Below, piece by piece: positions 30,873 to 38,241 of a DNA stretch of 51,777 nucleotides. The stretch lies in IMG/VR virus record IMGVR_UViG_3300018910_000019, positions 1 to 51,777 of that record, one strand, 5' to 3'. The translations under genes and the position numbers were made by a program. Numbering within the stretch: the first letter of the stretch is position 1; each line of letters starts with the position of its first letter. The notes beneath the pieces were generated by a model. That model made no database searches. It had not been told where the DNA came from and saw only the letters and a list, made by a program, of their open reading frames with translations. This stretch comes from a virus.

Positions 30873-31628
30873 ATGAGTCCGAAGGACGTCGCCCTACGAG
30901 GCGACACCGTGACGTCAGTCGACGTCGCCACGGTCCAGACACTTGACCTTGAAACCATCGAGAACGAGGCAGAGCCGGCACTCATCGCCCGCGGAGCTGC
31001 CTACGCCCGCGAGTACGCCAGGATCGAGGACAAGCCAGCCATCCTGGCGATGAACATCGCCGTTGTGATGCTCGCGTTGCGTCGGCGCTACGGCGACATG
31101 GCCGGCCGTTCCTACGAGTACCGCAAGGCGGCCACTGAGGTCTACAGCCAGGCAGGCGTCACGGGTGACCAGCTGAGCCGGCTGAAGACCAACGTTCGCT
31201 ACCACATGGGAAACGCTCTGCGCCGTGTCCTCACGCCACGGGAGTTGAAGGCGCTGGGGTACATCGAGGACGCCCCAGTCGAGCGTCAAAGGGACCGCAG
31301 GGCGACAGACCGTGCCCTCCTCTCTGCCGTGAGCACGTCACGCGCTGCACACGAATCCACGCCCGCAAAGCCGTCGAGCAAGGCGGCAGCGAAGACGGCC
31401 GCTCCTGCCGCGCAGGTGTCGAGCGCTGGACTGACCGTTCGCGCCACGGCCGACCACCTCCGCCTGGCTGAGGTCGCCGCCGGCCTCGTGGGGGAGCTAG
31501 ACACTGACGTCATCGACGAGCACATGACCGACGGGCAGCGTGCCAAACTGGACGAGCTGCTTGCACAGATCGAGAAGCAAGCCCGACGCCTGCGACGCCA
31601 CATGAAAAAGCCCAGGTCAGGCGGCTGA
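30873..31628 (+). CDS. Putative DNA-binding regulator (candidate immunity repressor)
   Basis: 251 aa from ATG 30873 (GGAGAGG 5 nt upstream; the frame extends further but without a ribosome site). Helical N-terminal half with YSQAGVTGDQLSRLKTNVRYHMG (about 92-114), which looks like a helix-turn-helix or winged-helix unit. Then RELKALGYIE, a disordered Ala/Lys/Pro linker, and a C-terminal coiled coil (DELLAQIEKQARRLRRHM) for oligomerisation. It sits between operator-like sites in the only regulator-like region seen. Immunity function is inferred; no family is recognised. Confidence 0.5.
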   Translation: MSPKDVALRGDTVTSVDVATVQTLDLETIENEAEPALIARGAAYAREYARIEDKPAILAMNIAVVMLALRRRYGDMAGRSYEYRKAATEVYSQAGVTGDQLSRLKTNVRYHMGNALRRVLTPRELKALGYIEDAPVERQRDRRATDRALLSAVSTSRAAHESTPAKPSSKAAAKTAAPAAQVSSAGLTVRATADHLRLAEVAAGLVGELDTDVIDEHMTDGQRAKLDELLAQIEKQARRLRRHMKKPRSGG

Positions 31629-31678
31629 TCGTCGCCGACGTCGACCGGCCTCCGCCTCTTCCTTCCTGGCCAAAGTGT

Positions 31679-31747
31679 CAAACTAACCCCCTATTTCTAA
31701 ACCTTCTTAACGCGTGTTAGAGGGAAGTGAAATAGGGGGTTAGTTTG
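31679..31747. repeat. Long inverted-repeat element, copy 2
   Basis: Perfect 19-bp arms CAAACTAACCCCCTATTTC (31679-31697) and their complement (31729-31747), enclosing a smaller imperfect hairpin (CTTCTTAAC/GTTAGAGGG). Outer bases and flanks (GCCAAAGTGT left, TTTTGC right) match copy 1 at 3921. It also precedes GGAGGACGC...AAGATC and then a promoter element. Confidence 0.8.
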
Positions 31748-31804
31748 GCGTTTTGCATGCGGTCTGGCCGACGGGGAGGACGCGGAAGATCTTCGACGGC
31801 TCGC

Positions 31805-31841
31805 GTCACATCCGGCCGCCGTTCCCCCATAACCAATGTGT
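31805..31841 (+). promoter_or_regulatory. Conserved phage early promoter-like element, copy B
   Basis: GTCACA, 11 nt, TTCCCCCATAACCAATGTGT; the last 20 bases are identical to copy C. It ends 30 bp before the RecB-like nuclease start. Confidence 0.72.
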
Positions 31842-31871
31842 CAGAGCGAGTGACACACGGTTGGAGGCCGA

Positions 31872-32675
31872 ATGGCCGGAGTGAGTACGATCAAGCGCGG
31901 GCAATCCCGCTTCTACATCGACCCGGACGACGGAGACATCAAGGTCCCGGGCGTGACGTCCGTGGGCAACATGCTGCCCAAGGATTTTTTGACCTTCTGG
32001 GCGGCGAAGGAGTCCGCGGAGGCGGCCGTCAACAACTGGGACATCGTCAGCGAACTCGTCAAGCGCGACCCCGCCGGCGCCGTCGACTACCTGAAGAACG
32101 CGCACCGGAGGAAGAGCAAGGCCGCGACGGACCTGGGCAGCGCCGCTCACGACTACTTCGAGCGCCTGGCGCGCGGGGAGGTCGTACACGACCGGCACGT
32201 CCACATGGACGTGAAGCCGCATGTCCGCTGGTTCCGGGAGTTCCTTGCCGAGATCAAGCCGCGCTTCCTCTACCTGGAGGAGACGGTCTGGAGCGACACA
32301 CACCGCTACGCCGGCTCCTTCGACGCCATCGCGGAGGTGGACGGGGAGATCGTCCTCCTCGACTGGAAGACGAGCGCGAGGGTCTACGACTCCGTGGCGC
32401 TCCAGCTCTCCGCCTACCGCTACGCGGACCGCATCATCCTCGCGGACACCGGAGAGTCGGTCGACGTTCCGGAGATGCAGGGAGGCGCAGTCCTCCATGT
32501 CCGCCCGGAGGGCTGGCAGCTCGTCCCGGTGAAGTGCGACGAGGAGATCTTCGCGCACTTCCTGAGCCTCCGGCACACCTTTGAGTGGGAGTCGGCGGTG
32601 AAGAAGAAGGTCGTCGGCCGGCCGATTGCGTCGGGCGGGGAGTTGGTCACCGGGACGCAGCGCCGTGCCGCGTGA
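31872..32675 (+). CDS. RecB/Cas4-like PD-(D/E)XK exonuclease
   Basis: 267 aa. Nuclease motifs in order: GSAAHDYFERL (H93), YAGSFDAIAEVDG (D151), IVLLDWKTSA (D164, K166) and LQLSAYRYAD (Q178, Y182), as in RecB-family phage exonucleases. No iron-sulfur cysteines, so closer to phage exonucleases than to classical Cas4. Likely partner in DNA recombination or replication. First gene after promoter element B; GGAGG lies upstream. Confidence 0.88.
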   Translation: MAGVSTIKRGQSRFYIDPDDGDIKVPGVTSVGNMLPKDFLTFWAAKESAEAAVNNWDIVSELVKRDPAGAVDYLKNAHRRKSKAATDLGSAAHDYFERLARGEVVHDRHVHMDVKPHVRWFREFLAEIKPRFLYLEETVWSDTHRYAGSFDAIAEVDGEIVLLDWKTSARVYDSVALQLSAYRYADRIILADTGESVDVPEMQGGAVLHVRPEGWQLVPVKCDEEIFAHFLSLRHTFEWESAVKKKVVGRPIASGGELVTGTQRRAA

Positions 32676-33156
32676 GCGGTTGACGCGTGACGCGCGGTTC
32701 TGGGCGAAGGTGGCCCTTCCGACGAGCGCGGACGGATGCATGGTGTGGACTGCGCACTTGAAGACGAGCGGATACGGGGAGTTCACCGGCCCGGGTCGGC
32801 GCAACGTTTCGGCACATCGGTACGCCTACACGATGCTCGTCGGCCCGATACCTGACGGGATGCAGCTAGACCACCTATGTAAGGAGCGTCGGTGTGTCCG
32901 GCCGGACCACCTGGAGCCTGTAACCCTCGTGCAGAACGTGATGCGAGGGGACAGTCCCGCAGCCCGGAACGCCCGGAAGACTCAGTGCCCACGTGGGCAC
33001 GCCTTGGCGGGCGCGAACCTCTATACGAAGCCTGACGGACGGCGTGTTTGCCGTACTTGCCGACGAGCGCAAGAGCGAAATCTGTCGCCCGAACAGCGTG
33101 CGGCCAGGAACGCGTATGTGCGCCAGTGGAGGCGCACACGGAAGGAGAGCGAGTGA
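32665..33156 (+). CDS. HNH endonuclease with C-terminal zinc ribbon
   Basis: 163 aa from GTG 32665, overlapping the exonuclease by 11 bp. HNH_3-type core: SAHRYAYTMLVG, MQLDHLCKERRCVRPDHLEPVT, NVMRGDS. Then CPRGH...CRTCRR zinc ribbon at about 110-135 and a basic tail. This architecture is common among free-standing homing-type endonucleases in actinophages. The overlap with an essential-looking gene suggests it is adapted to the operon. Confidence 0.85.
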   Translation: MPRERLTRDARFWAKVALPTSADGCMVWTAHLKTSGYGEFTGPGRRNVSAHRYAYTMLVGPIPDGMQLDHLCKERRCVRPDHLEPVTLVQNVMRGDSPAARNARKTQCPRGHALAGANLYTKPDGRRVCRTCRRAQERNLSPEQRAARNAYVRQWRRTRKESE

Positions 33157-33416
33157 GTACCGACCACCCGCGCACGGCCGCGGAGTACCGCAAGCAGGAA
33201 CTGGAGCGGAAGCGGCGGGAGGCCTTCGAGCAGAAGGCGACCCACCTCCTCGCGGCGCTGGTCCTCGTTCCGCTCCTGGCCTTCGTCCTCATGCTCGCCG
33301 TCGGCGCCGTTCACGGCTTCGCGCCGGCAGTGCCCGCGATCGGCTACGGGACGACGATCCTCCTCGTCCTGGGCGCGGATGCCCTGTCGACGGTGACGAA
33401 GAAGTTCCGCAAGTAA
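33153..33416 (+). CDS. Small two-helix membrane protein
   Basis: 87 aa from GTG 33153 (GTGA overlap, GGAGAG upstream). Charged N-terminal helix (EYRKQELERKRREAFEQK) then two membrane helices (LLAALVLVPLLAFVLMLAVG; GYGTTILLVLGADALSTV) and a KKFRK end. Unknown function; membrane localisation is clear. It ends before a terminator. Confidence 0.7.
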   Translation: MSTDHPRTAAEYRKQELERKRREAFEQKATHLLAALVLVPLLAFVLMLAVGAVHGFAPAVPAIGYGTTILLVLGADALSTVTKKFRK

Positions 33417-33430
33417 CGCAAGCCACACAC

Positions 33431-33457
33431 GCGGGGCGTCCACTCCGGGCGCCCCGC
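33431..33457 (+). terminator. Terminator hairpin
   Basis: GCGGGGCG/CGCCCCGC with an 11-nt loop followed by TTC. It separates the nuclease/HNH/membrane unit from the RNA ligase. Confidence 0.75.
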
Positions 33458-33480
33458 TTCGTATGCATGGAGGAGAGAAC

Positions 33481-34152
33481 GTGCACGAGTTCACTGAGTG
33501 GCCCAAGACGAAGCGGCTCTTCCGGGACATCGTCGTGACGGAGAAGCTGGACGGGACGAACAGTGCGATCCACCTGACGCCAGTCGCCGACTGGGAAGCG
33601 GACCTGATCACATCGGTTCCCGGTGACAGCAGTCTCCACGTGGTGGAAGTCGACGGCGTGAAGTGGGCCGTCACCGCACAGTCCCGGCGTCGCATCATCA
33701 CCCCCGGCAAGACGACCGACAACTACGGCTTCGCCGGCTGGGTCTACGACAACGCCGCGGACCTCGTCCGGATCCTCGGTGAGGGTCTGCACTTCGGCGA
33801 GTGGTGGGGGCGGGGGATTCAGCGCGGGTACGGGCTCGACGGAAGGGTGTTCAGCCTCTTCAACACGGCTCGGTGGTTCGAGACGGGGGAGGACGGCTAC
33901 GACTCCATGTCGACGCGTGCCGAACTGTCCGCGCTCGCGGGGCAGATTGGTGCTGTTCCCGTCATCTATCAGGGCACCTTCTCCGAGGCGCGGATTCACC
34001 ACGCCCTGATGAGCCTGAAGCTTCACGGTTCGCACGCGGCCCCCGGCTTCATGAACCCCGAAGGCGTCTGCGTGTACCACTCGCAGAGCCGCAACGTCTA
34101 CAAGGTCACGCTCGACAACAACGACGCTGGCAAGTGGGAGGCCGCAGCGTGA
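33481..34152 (+). CDS. RNA ligase (Rnl2-like nucleotidyltransferase)
   Basis: 223 aa from GTG 33481 (GGAGAGA upstream). Nucleotidyltransferase motif I EKLDGTN (K22 as the AMP-accepting lysine), HFGEWWGRGIQRGYG as motif III/IIIa, EGVCVYH as motif IV and VYKVT as motif V. It seals RNA nicks via adenylated intermediates. Together with phage tRNAs, a tRNA repair role is plausible but inferred. Its stop overlaps the lipoprotein start. Confidence 0.87.
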   Translation: MHEFTEWPKTKRLFRDIVVTEKLDGTNSAIHLTPVADWEADLITSVPGDSSLHVVEVDGVKWAVTAQSRRRIITPGKTTDNYGFAGWVYDNAADLVRILGEGLHFGEWWGRGIQRGYGLDGRVFSLFNTARWFETGEDGYDSMSTRAELSALAGQIGAVPVIYQGTFSEARIHHALMSLKLHGSHAAPGFMNPEGVCVYHSQSRNVYKVTLDNNDAGKWEAAA

Positions 34153-34340
34153 AACGACTGACGTTCCTCGCCCCGCTCATTGCGGCTCCGCTCCTGCTCA
34201 CGGCCTGCGACATCGAAGAGCCGGCGGAGTCCTGCGGCGTGGAGATCGACATCGACGCCCCGCGCGGCTCGAACCCGAAGATCAAGACACCGAAGGCTCC
34301 GGCCAATAAGGCTCCGTCGACGACCGGGAGGCGCCGCTGA
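34149..34340 (+). CDS. Small lipoprotein
   Basis: 63 aa from GTG 34149, overlapping the ligase stop (GTGA). Signal peptide MKRLTFLAPLIAAP and lipobox LLTAC (Cys20), then a short acidic and a Lys/Pro-rich tail. It should be anchored on the outer face of the membrane. Possible roles include superinfection exclusion or lysis timing; unproven. Start of a long cassette of tiny genes. Confidence 0.75.
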   Translation: MKRLTFLAPLIAAPLLLTACDIEEPAESCGVEIDIDAPRGSNPKIKTPKAPANKAPSTTGRRR

Positions 34341-34423
34341 TGGCCACCGAGGACGACATGCGCAGCCCCGATTGGTGCTGGACCCACGGCTGCCACCGGT
34401 CCCAGTGCCCCGGCCCGCACTAG
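34340..34423 (+). CDS. 27-residue Cys/His-rich mini-protein
   Basis: ATG 34340 overlaps the lipoprotein stop (TGATG). The 27 codons end WCWTHGCHRSQCPGPH: three Cys and three His closely spaced, able to bind a zinc ion. Its TAG is followed at once by GGAGGAGAG, the next gene's ribosome site. Coupling at both ends and the composition argue for a real gene. Confidence 0.55.
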   Translation: MATEDDMRSPDWCWTHGCHRSQCPGPH

Positions 34424-34431
34424 GAGGAGAG

Positions 34432-34644
34432 ATGACCAAAGAGGAGTACGCCGCGGAGCTGGAGCGCGAGCGGCGTGAGCGGAATGAGCGGGCTGAGTAC
34501 GTCGTCCGCGAGGAGCACGGCGCACACCACCTCATGCGCCGCAATAGCTCCGGACAGGCGTGGGGCGTGACCCGGTACATCAGCCCCGAGACGGCCGCTC
34601 TGGCGGCGGCGTTCCTGAACAGGCTGAAGGAGGACGAGGCGTGA
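34432..34644 (+). CDS. Small helical protein
   Basis: 70 aa, ATG 34432 after GGAGGAGAG. Highly charged N-terminal helix (KEEYAAELERERRERNERAEY) followed by HHLMRRNSSGQAWGVTRYI and an alpha-helical end. It may bind nucleic acid. No family recognised; coupled to the next gene by GTGA. Confidence 0.65.
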   Translation: MTKEEYAAELERERRERNERAEYVVREEHGAHHLMRRNSSGQAWGVTRYISPETAALAAAFLNRLKEDEA

Positions 34645-34754
34645 TCGAGGAAGGCCCGACCGAAGTCTCCGGCGTCCGCGGAGAGACCGAGTGCCCGCGC
34701 TCGCACGCCGACACGGAGGACTACCCCTGCCACGTCTGCGGCGCTGACGTGTAG
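34641..34754 (+). CDS. 37-residue zinc-finger-like protein
   Basis: GTG 34641 overlaps the upstream stop. TECPRSHADTEDYPCHVCGADV has the pattern C-x3-H-x7-C-x2-C (some spacing uncertain), a single zinc knuckle. Followed by a strong terminator, so it is the last gene of this unit. Confidence 0.6.
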   Translation: MIEEGPTEVSGVRGETECPRSHADTEDYPCHVCGADV

Positions 34755-34774
34755 CGCCAGGCACACACGCACTG

Positions 34775-34824
34775 CCTAGCCCCCGGTTGCTTCGGCGCCG
34801 GGGGCTTTCGGCGTAGGAGCACAG
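34775..34824 (+). repeat. Terminator-plus-leader cassette, copy 1
   Basis: CCTAGCCCCCGG...CCGGGGGCTTT then GGCGTAGGAGCACA: the stem (34778-34806) and the downstream leader, including a ribosome-site-like GGAG, are repeated almost exactly at 42810-42858. It is a terminator directly joined to the leader of the next operon. Confidence 0.8.
34778..34809 (+). terminator. Intrinsic terminator in cassette copy 1
   Basis: AGCCCCCGG/CCGGGGGCT with an 11-nt loop and a TTTC tail. Confidence 0.85.
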
Positions 34825-34837
34825 AAGGGAGAGACGC

Positions 34838-35206
34838 ATGGAAACGCCCGGCATGCGAGAGCTGAGGTACTGGGTGGACGGTACTGCCGACCCGGACACG
34901 GCCGACGTGACTGCGGAACGCCTCTACGCCGCAATTGCCAAGGAGGCCGTCGACGTCGAGCACCTGAAGCAGCGCGCGGAGGCCACGAACGCCGGCCTAG
35001 TCGACGAGATGCGCGGTGAGGTCTACGCCTGCCGCGCCGTGCTGCGAACGCTCCAGAGCTTCGCCAAGCAGCGCGACGACGACACCGCCAAGCGCGTGTA
35101 CGCCACGATTTCCCGCTTCAACCTCGGCGAGATGTTCCGCCCCGGCGGGGGCGCGGACCGCTACCTGATCCCGATCGAGCTGACCGACGAGGAGAACGCA
35201 GCATGA
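34838..35206 (+). CDS. Hypothetical helical protein
   Basis: 122 aa, ATG 34838 preceded by GGGAGAG. Mostly helical: VTAERLYAAIAKEAVDVEHLKQRAE and ACRAVLRTLQSFAKQRDDDTAKRV. It begins an operon of coupled genes (ATGA overlap with the next). No recognised family. Confidence 0.65.
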   Translation: METPGMRELRYWVDGTADPDTADVTAERLYAAIAKEAVDVEHLKQRAEATNAGLVDEMRGEVYACRAVLRTLQSFAKQRDDDTAKRVYATISRFNLGEMFRPGGGADRYLIPIELTDEENAA

Positions 35207-35400
35207 TCAACGGCGGAACCACCATCCACACGGCCGACGGCTCGTCGGTCAACGTCACCCCGCGGGGCCTGGAGTACGACCTCCACGTCCGCAACGCGAA
35301 GGGGGAGACGGTCGCCACGGTCGTCATGAACCAGGACGACCTCGACGCGCTGTACGAGGAGCTGGACGCGCACACCACGGTCGAGTGGGAGGCGGCATGA
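35203..35400 (+). CDS. Small beta-rich hypothetical protein
   Basis: 65 aa, ATGA overlap with upstream. Beta hairpin-like IHTADGSSVNVTPRGLEYDLHV then NAKGETVATVVMNQDDLDALYEEL. Function unknown. Coupled downstream as well (ATGA). Confidence 0.65.
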   Translation: MINGGTTIHTADGSSVNVTPRGLEYDLHVRNAKGETVATVVMNQDDLDALYEELDAHTTVEWEAA

Positions 35401-35603
35401 GCGCCTGGGCAGAGATCGTCAACGCCAACGGCTCTGACGAGTGGCTAGAGCTGTGCAGCCGCGCGCTGGAGGAAGTGCAGCGGGAGACGTCGCGACGGAA
35501 TGCGCGCCGGCTCCGCACGGAAGCCGACACGTCCCGAGTCATGGCCTGGCGTGCCGGTCTCAGGTTCGGGGCGTCCCTCATCGAGCCGGAGGCGTCTTCG
35601 TGA
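35397..35603 (+). CDS. Small helical hypothetical protein
   Basis: 68 aa from ATG 35397. SDEWLELCSRALEEVQRETSRRNARRLRTEAD is one long amphipathic helix, perhaps DNA-binding; no family recognised. It overlaps both neighbours by 4 nt. Confidence 0.62.
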   Translation: MSAWAEIVNANGSDEWLELCSRALEEVQRETSRRNARRLRTEADTSRVMAWRAGLRFGASLIEPEASS

Positions 35604-36088
35604 ACGAGCCCCAGCTCCACGACACTGTCATCGACGGTGGCCGGTGGTATCGCATCGTCGCTTTCAGCGAAGACCGCGGGACGAAGCTCGATGACGGCCG
35701 GTGGGTCTGCGCGAGCAAGTTCGCCCCCGTCACCCGCGCGTGCTGGCGGTACGAGCCACGAGGATCGACGAAGCCGGCCAGCGCCCGCGAAACCCTCACC
35801 ACCACCCTGACGAACCTCCTCGCCCGCACCCGCAACGGCCGCATGGACGCGCACCGCGCGGAGGCGGAACGGCTCGTCGAGGAGGCGCTGAAGGAGCATG
35901 CGCACGAGTTGGCGGAGGAGATCCGCCGTGACGTCGACGCAGGAAAGTTCTGTGTAAGCGAAGTCGACGGAGCATGGGAGGCCGCGGACCGCATCGACCC
36001 GGTGGAGGCGCGCTGCGTCGGCTGCGGCAGCCCGCAGAACAACGGCCAGGCGCACGGTTACGGCGCGGAGTTCGGGGGGTGTGTCTGA
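35600..36088 (+). CDS. Hypothetical protein, first of three with a (L/R)IDP tail motif
   Basis: 162 aa from GTG 35600. RWYRIVAFSEDRGTKLDDGRW (SH3-like strand pair), then helices (AERLVEEALKEHAHELAEEIRRDV) ending WEAADRIDPVEA and a C-x2-C (CVGC). The helix-plus-IDP segment is shared with the next two genes, suggesting gene duplication or a shared domain. Confidence 0.65.
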   Translation: MNEPQLHDTVIDGGRWYRIVAFSEDRGTKLDDGRWVCASKFAPVTRACWRYEPRGSTKPASARETLTTTLTNLLARTRNGRMDAHRAEAERLVEEALKEHAHELAEEIRRDVDAGKFCVSEVDGAWEAADRIDPVEARCVGCGSPQNNGQAHGYGAEFGGCV

Positions 36089-36516
36089 TGCACATTGGCC
36101 GATCCTTCGGCGGCGGAGGCCACATCGAAGCCACCTGCCCGTGCCCTCTCGAGCCGTGCGGTCTCATCGACACGGAGAAGGTGGTCGACGAGTGCGGGCA
36201 GCACCCGCCGGCCCGCTGCAAGACGATGCGCACGGGCCACCCCGCGGAGGACTGCCCCGGCGTGGGCCGCGACGTCGTCATCGCCATCGGCAAGACGGAG
36301 GCGGCTCGTCAGGCCGTCATCGAGGCTGCTTCGATGGAGCCGGAGGGGTTCGTCAACGCGTCGATCCTGGGCGCCCTTGACGACTACCGCGCAGCCGTGG
36401 AGCACGAGGCCGCGGAACGGATCCGCAACTCGAAGCGGCTGCGGGACTACACCGACGACCACATGGGCGACTGCAATGCGGCGGCCGATCTCATCGACCC
36501 GGAGGTGACCTGGTGA
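36088..36516 (+). CDS. Cys-rich protein with AADLIDPEV tail
   Basis: 142 aa, ATG 36088 overlapping the previous stop (TGATG). N-terminus with five cysteines and several His in the first 55 residues (CPCPLEPCG, DECGQHPPARC, DCPG), likely zinc-binding. Then helices and AADLIDPEVTW, the tail shared with both neighbours. Function unknown. Confidence 0.65.
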   Translation: MHIGRSFGGGGHIEATCPCPLEPCGLIDTEKVVDECGQHPPARCKTMRTGHPAEDCPGVGRDVVIAIGKTEAARQAVIEAASMEPEGFVNASILGALDDYRAAVEHEAAERIRNSKRLRDYTDDHMGDCNAAADLIDPEVTW

Positions 36517-36827
36517 ACCGATTCCAGCGCGAAACCCTGGCGAAGCATCCGACTCCGCCGACCACTCCCCTTGACGCCCTGGCGCACTGTCTTGCCATCT
36601 TCGCCGACGAGCCGGACGAGATGGTTGTCCTCACGGCGACGACACGGGTCTATCCGGAGGCGCCCTGGACGGGGCTTCGTCTGGGGGACCTGCGGCGGAT
36701 GCTCGACGACCACGCCCACGCCCTGGCGGAGCGGATCCGTGACGAGGCATGGCCGCACGAGCGGGACGGGCGGGAGAACGACCTCATTTACAAGATCGCC
36801 GACCTGATCGACCCGGAGGTGCCGTAA
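36513..36827 (+). CDS. Protein with IADLIDPEV tail
   Basis: 104 aa from GTG 36513 (GTGA overlap). LDALAHCLAIFADEPDEMVVLTATTRVYP, then DDHAHALAERIRDEA and IADLIDPEVP. The helix AHALAERIRDE and the tail match the two upstream proteins. Unknown function. Confidence 0.65.
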   Translation: MNRFQRETLAKHPTPPTTPLDALAHCLAIFADEPDEMVVLTATTRVYPEAPWTGLRLGDLRRMLDDHAHALAERIRDEAWPHERDGRENDLIYKIADLIDPEVP

Positions 36828-37012
36828 TGCCGCTCAGCATCGGCACAGTCCACGCCCTGGCCGTGCTGGAAGAGGGCACACCGAAGTTCACGCCCCGCAT
36901 GGGTGACGGGACCATCCTCGTCGCCCGCGAAGTGACCACGCTCCTCGTCGCCCTGACGGAAGAAGTCGCGCGCCTGGAGCGCCGCGTGAAGGAACTGGAG
37001 GAGAGGCCGTGA
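36827..37012 (+). CDS. Small coiled-coil protein
   Basis: 61 aa, TAATG overlap. SIGTVHALAVLEEGTPKFTPRMGDG then a coiled coil LVALTEEVARLERRVKELEERP. A self-associating small protein; no family recognised. Confidence 0.62.
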   Translation: MPLSIGTVHALAVLEEGTPKFTPRMGDGTILVAREVTTLLVALTEEVARLERRVKELEERP

Positions 37013-37338
37013 AGTACATCGATCGATCCGGCGACACCTGGGAAGACTCGACGAGCGGCACGGTCCGAATCGTCGTCATGGGCGGGAACCCTGTCACACA
37101 GGCGGAGCCCTGGCCCCGTGAGATGGCAGAAGAGAAGTGGGGTCCCTTCCGGCCCGTTGCCGCCGGAGAGCCACAGGAAGATGTCTCTGACGAGCTTCCG
37201 CGAGTCACTGACGTAATGGACCGGGCGACCGTCTTCCAGACTGCTCACTCCCTCGTGAAGGGCCTGGAGTGGGGCGAAGAGAAGCCGTCCGTGTACGACG
37301 TCCTGAGCGTCGCGAAGTGGCTGGAGGACGCGGAATGA
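37009..37338 (+). CDS. Hypothetical protein beginning MKYIDRSGDTWE
   Basis: 109 aa from GTG 37009. The opening YIDxxGDTWE is familiar from Streptomyces phage and chromosomal hypotheticals; GGNPVTQAEPWPREMAEEKWGPFRPV follows, then a helical end. Function unknown. Coupled on both sides. Confidence 0.65.
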   Translation: MKYIDRSGDTWEDSTSGTVRIVVMGGNPVTQAEPWPREMAEEKWGPFRPVAAGEPQEDVSDELPRVTDVMDRATVFQTAHSLVKGLEWGEEKPSVYDVLSVAKWLEDAE

Positions 37339-37535
37339 CCCGGGACACGGGCGGGTGGAGCCTGACAAAGGATTACGCCCGCCCCGGCACGCTGTGCCTG
37401 TCGGCCGACGAAGGCTCTTACGACGTCGTCTACGACGCCCACCCGCTCACCGTGGCGCAGCTCCGCGCACTGGCGAACGTCCTGGACGAGGCTGCCGCGG
37501 AGTTGGCAGCGGAACAACTGGAGGAGCGCTCATGA
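37335..37535 (+). CDS. Small hypothetical protein
   Basis: 66 aa, ATGA overlap. TLCLSADEGSYDVVYDAHPLTVAQLRALANVLDEAAAELA: a beta hairpin then a helix, with HPLTVAQLRALA typical of small regulatory or partner proteins. No family recognised. Confidence 0.62.
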   Translation: MTRDTGGWSLTKDYARPGTLCLSADEGSYDVVYDAHPLTVAQLRALANVLDEAAAELAAEQLEERS

Positions 37536-37831
37536 GCATGGCCCAACTCGTCGCCGCCGGCGCCCCGGAGCTGCCCGCGGGCTACTTCTACCGGGTGCGC
37601 TCGACGAACATCCGCGCTCTAAAGGTCGAGATCCGCGAACAGCGGCGCTTCCGCTCGCGGCCCGTGGCGCCCACGTGGGTGCTCGAAAGGCCGGAGGAGT
37701 CGGCGGAGGAGTCCATCGTCAAGGCGTGCGCTCGGGCGTTCACGGAGTGGCAGGAGGCCAACGCACGGCGTGCGGCGTACCTGGCCACCACGGCGTACAT
37801 CGGAGACCACGACCCGAAGGGCGGGCGATGA
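37532..37831 (+). CDS. Small basic hypothetical protein
   Basis: 99 aa from ATG 37532. Basic beta region (NIRALKVEIREQRRFRSRP) followed by a helix (ESIVKACARAFTEWQEANARRAAYLATTAYI). It may bind nucleic acid; unknown family. GAGGAGCG upstream. Confidence 0.62.
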   Translation: MSMAQLVAAGAPELPAGYFYRVRSTNIRALKVEIREQRRFRSRPVAPTWVLERPEESAEESIVKACARAFTEWQEANARRAAYLATTAYIGDHDPKGGR

Positions 37832-38241
37832 CAACTGCGAAGGACGCCCGGGGCGTCGAGATCGTGGAAGGGGCGTCGTGCATCTACGGCGCCCCGGTGG
37901 GTCGCTCCATCGCGCTGGTGGAGGGCGTCATCGACGGCTTCACTCCGTCGGGGCGGGTGTGGGTGCGGATTGTCCGGCGTGCGTATGGAGGCGGCTGGAC
38001 CAACTCAAAGGACCGGGTCCATGTCGGCCCGGATCGTCTCGTCATCGTGGACGCGCTGCCTGAGAGCGCCCTCCAGACCGACGCGGAGAAGGTGGCGGAG
38101 CGACGCCGGGAGGCCGTCGAGAGGCACCGTCGCACCATCGCGGACCTGGAAGCGGGCGGCGAAGTGCCCCGATACCTAGGGACGCGAGACGAAGCGCTCG
38201 ACTACCTCCGCCACCGGATCGCTGAGCTGGAGGAGTTGTGA
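37828..38241 (+). CDS. Hypothetical protein with SH3-like start and helical tail
   Basis: 137 aa from ATG 37828. ARGVEIVEGASCIYGAPVGRSIALVEGVIDGF and GRVWVRIVRRAYGGGW form a small barrel-like start; the C-terminus is helical (AEKVAERRREAVERHRRTIADLE). No family recognised. Confidence 0.63.
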   Translation: MTTAKDARGVEIVEGASCIYGAPVGRSIALVEGVIDGFTPSGRVWVRIVRRAYGGGWTNSKDRVHVGPDRLVIVDALPESALQTDAEKVAERRREAVERHRRTIADLEAGGEVPRYLGTRDEALDYLRHRIAELEEL

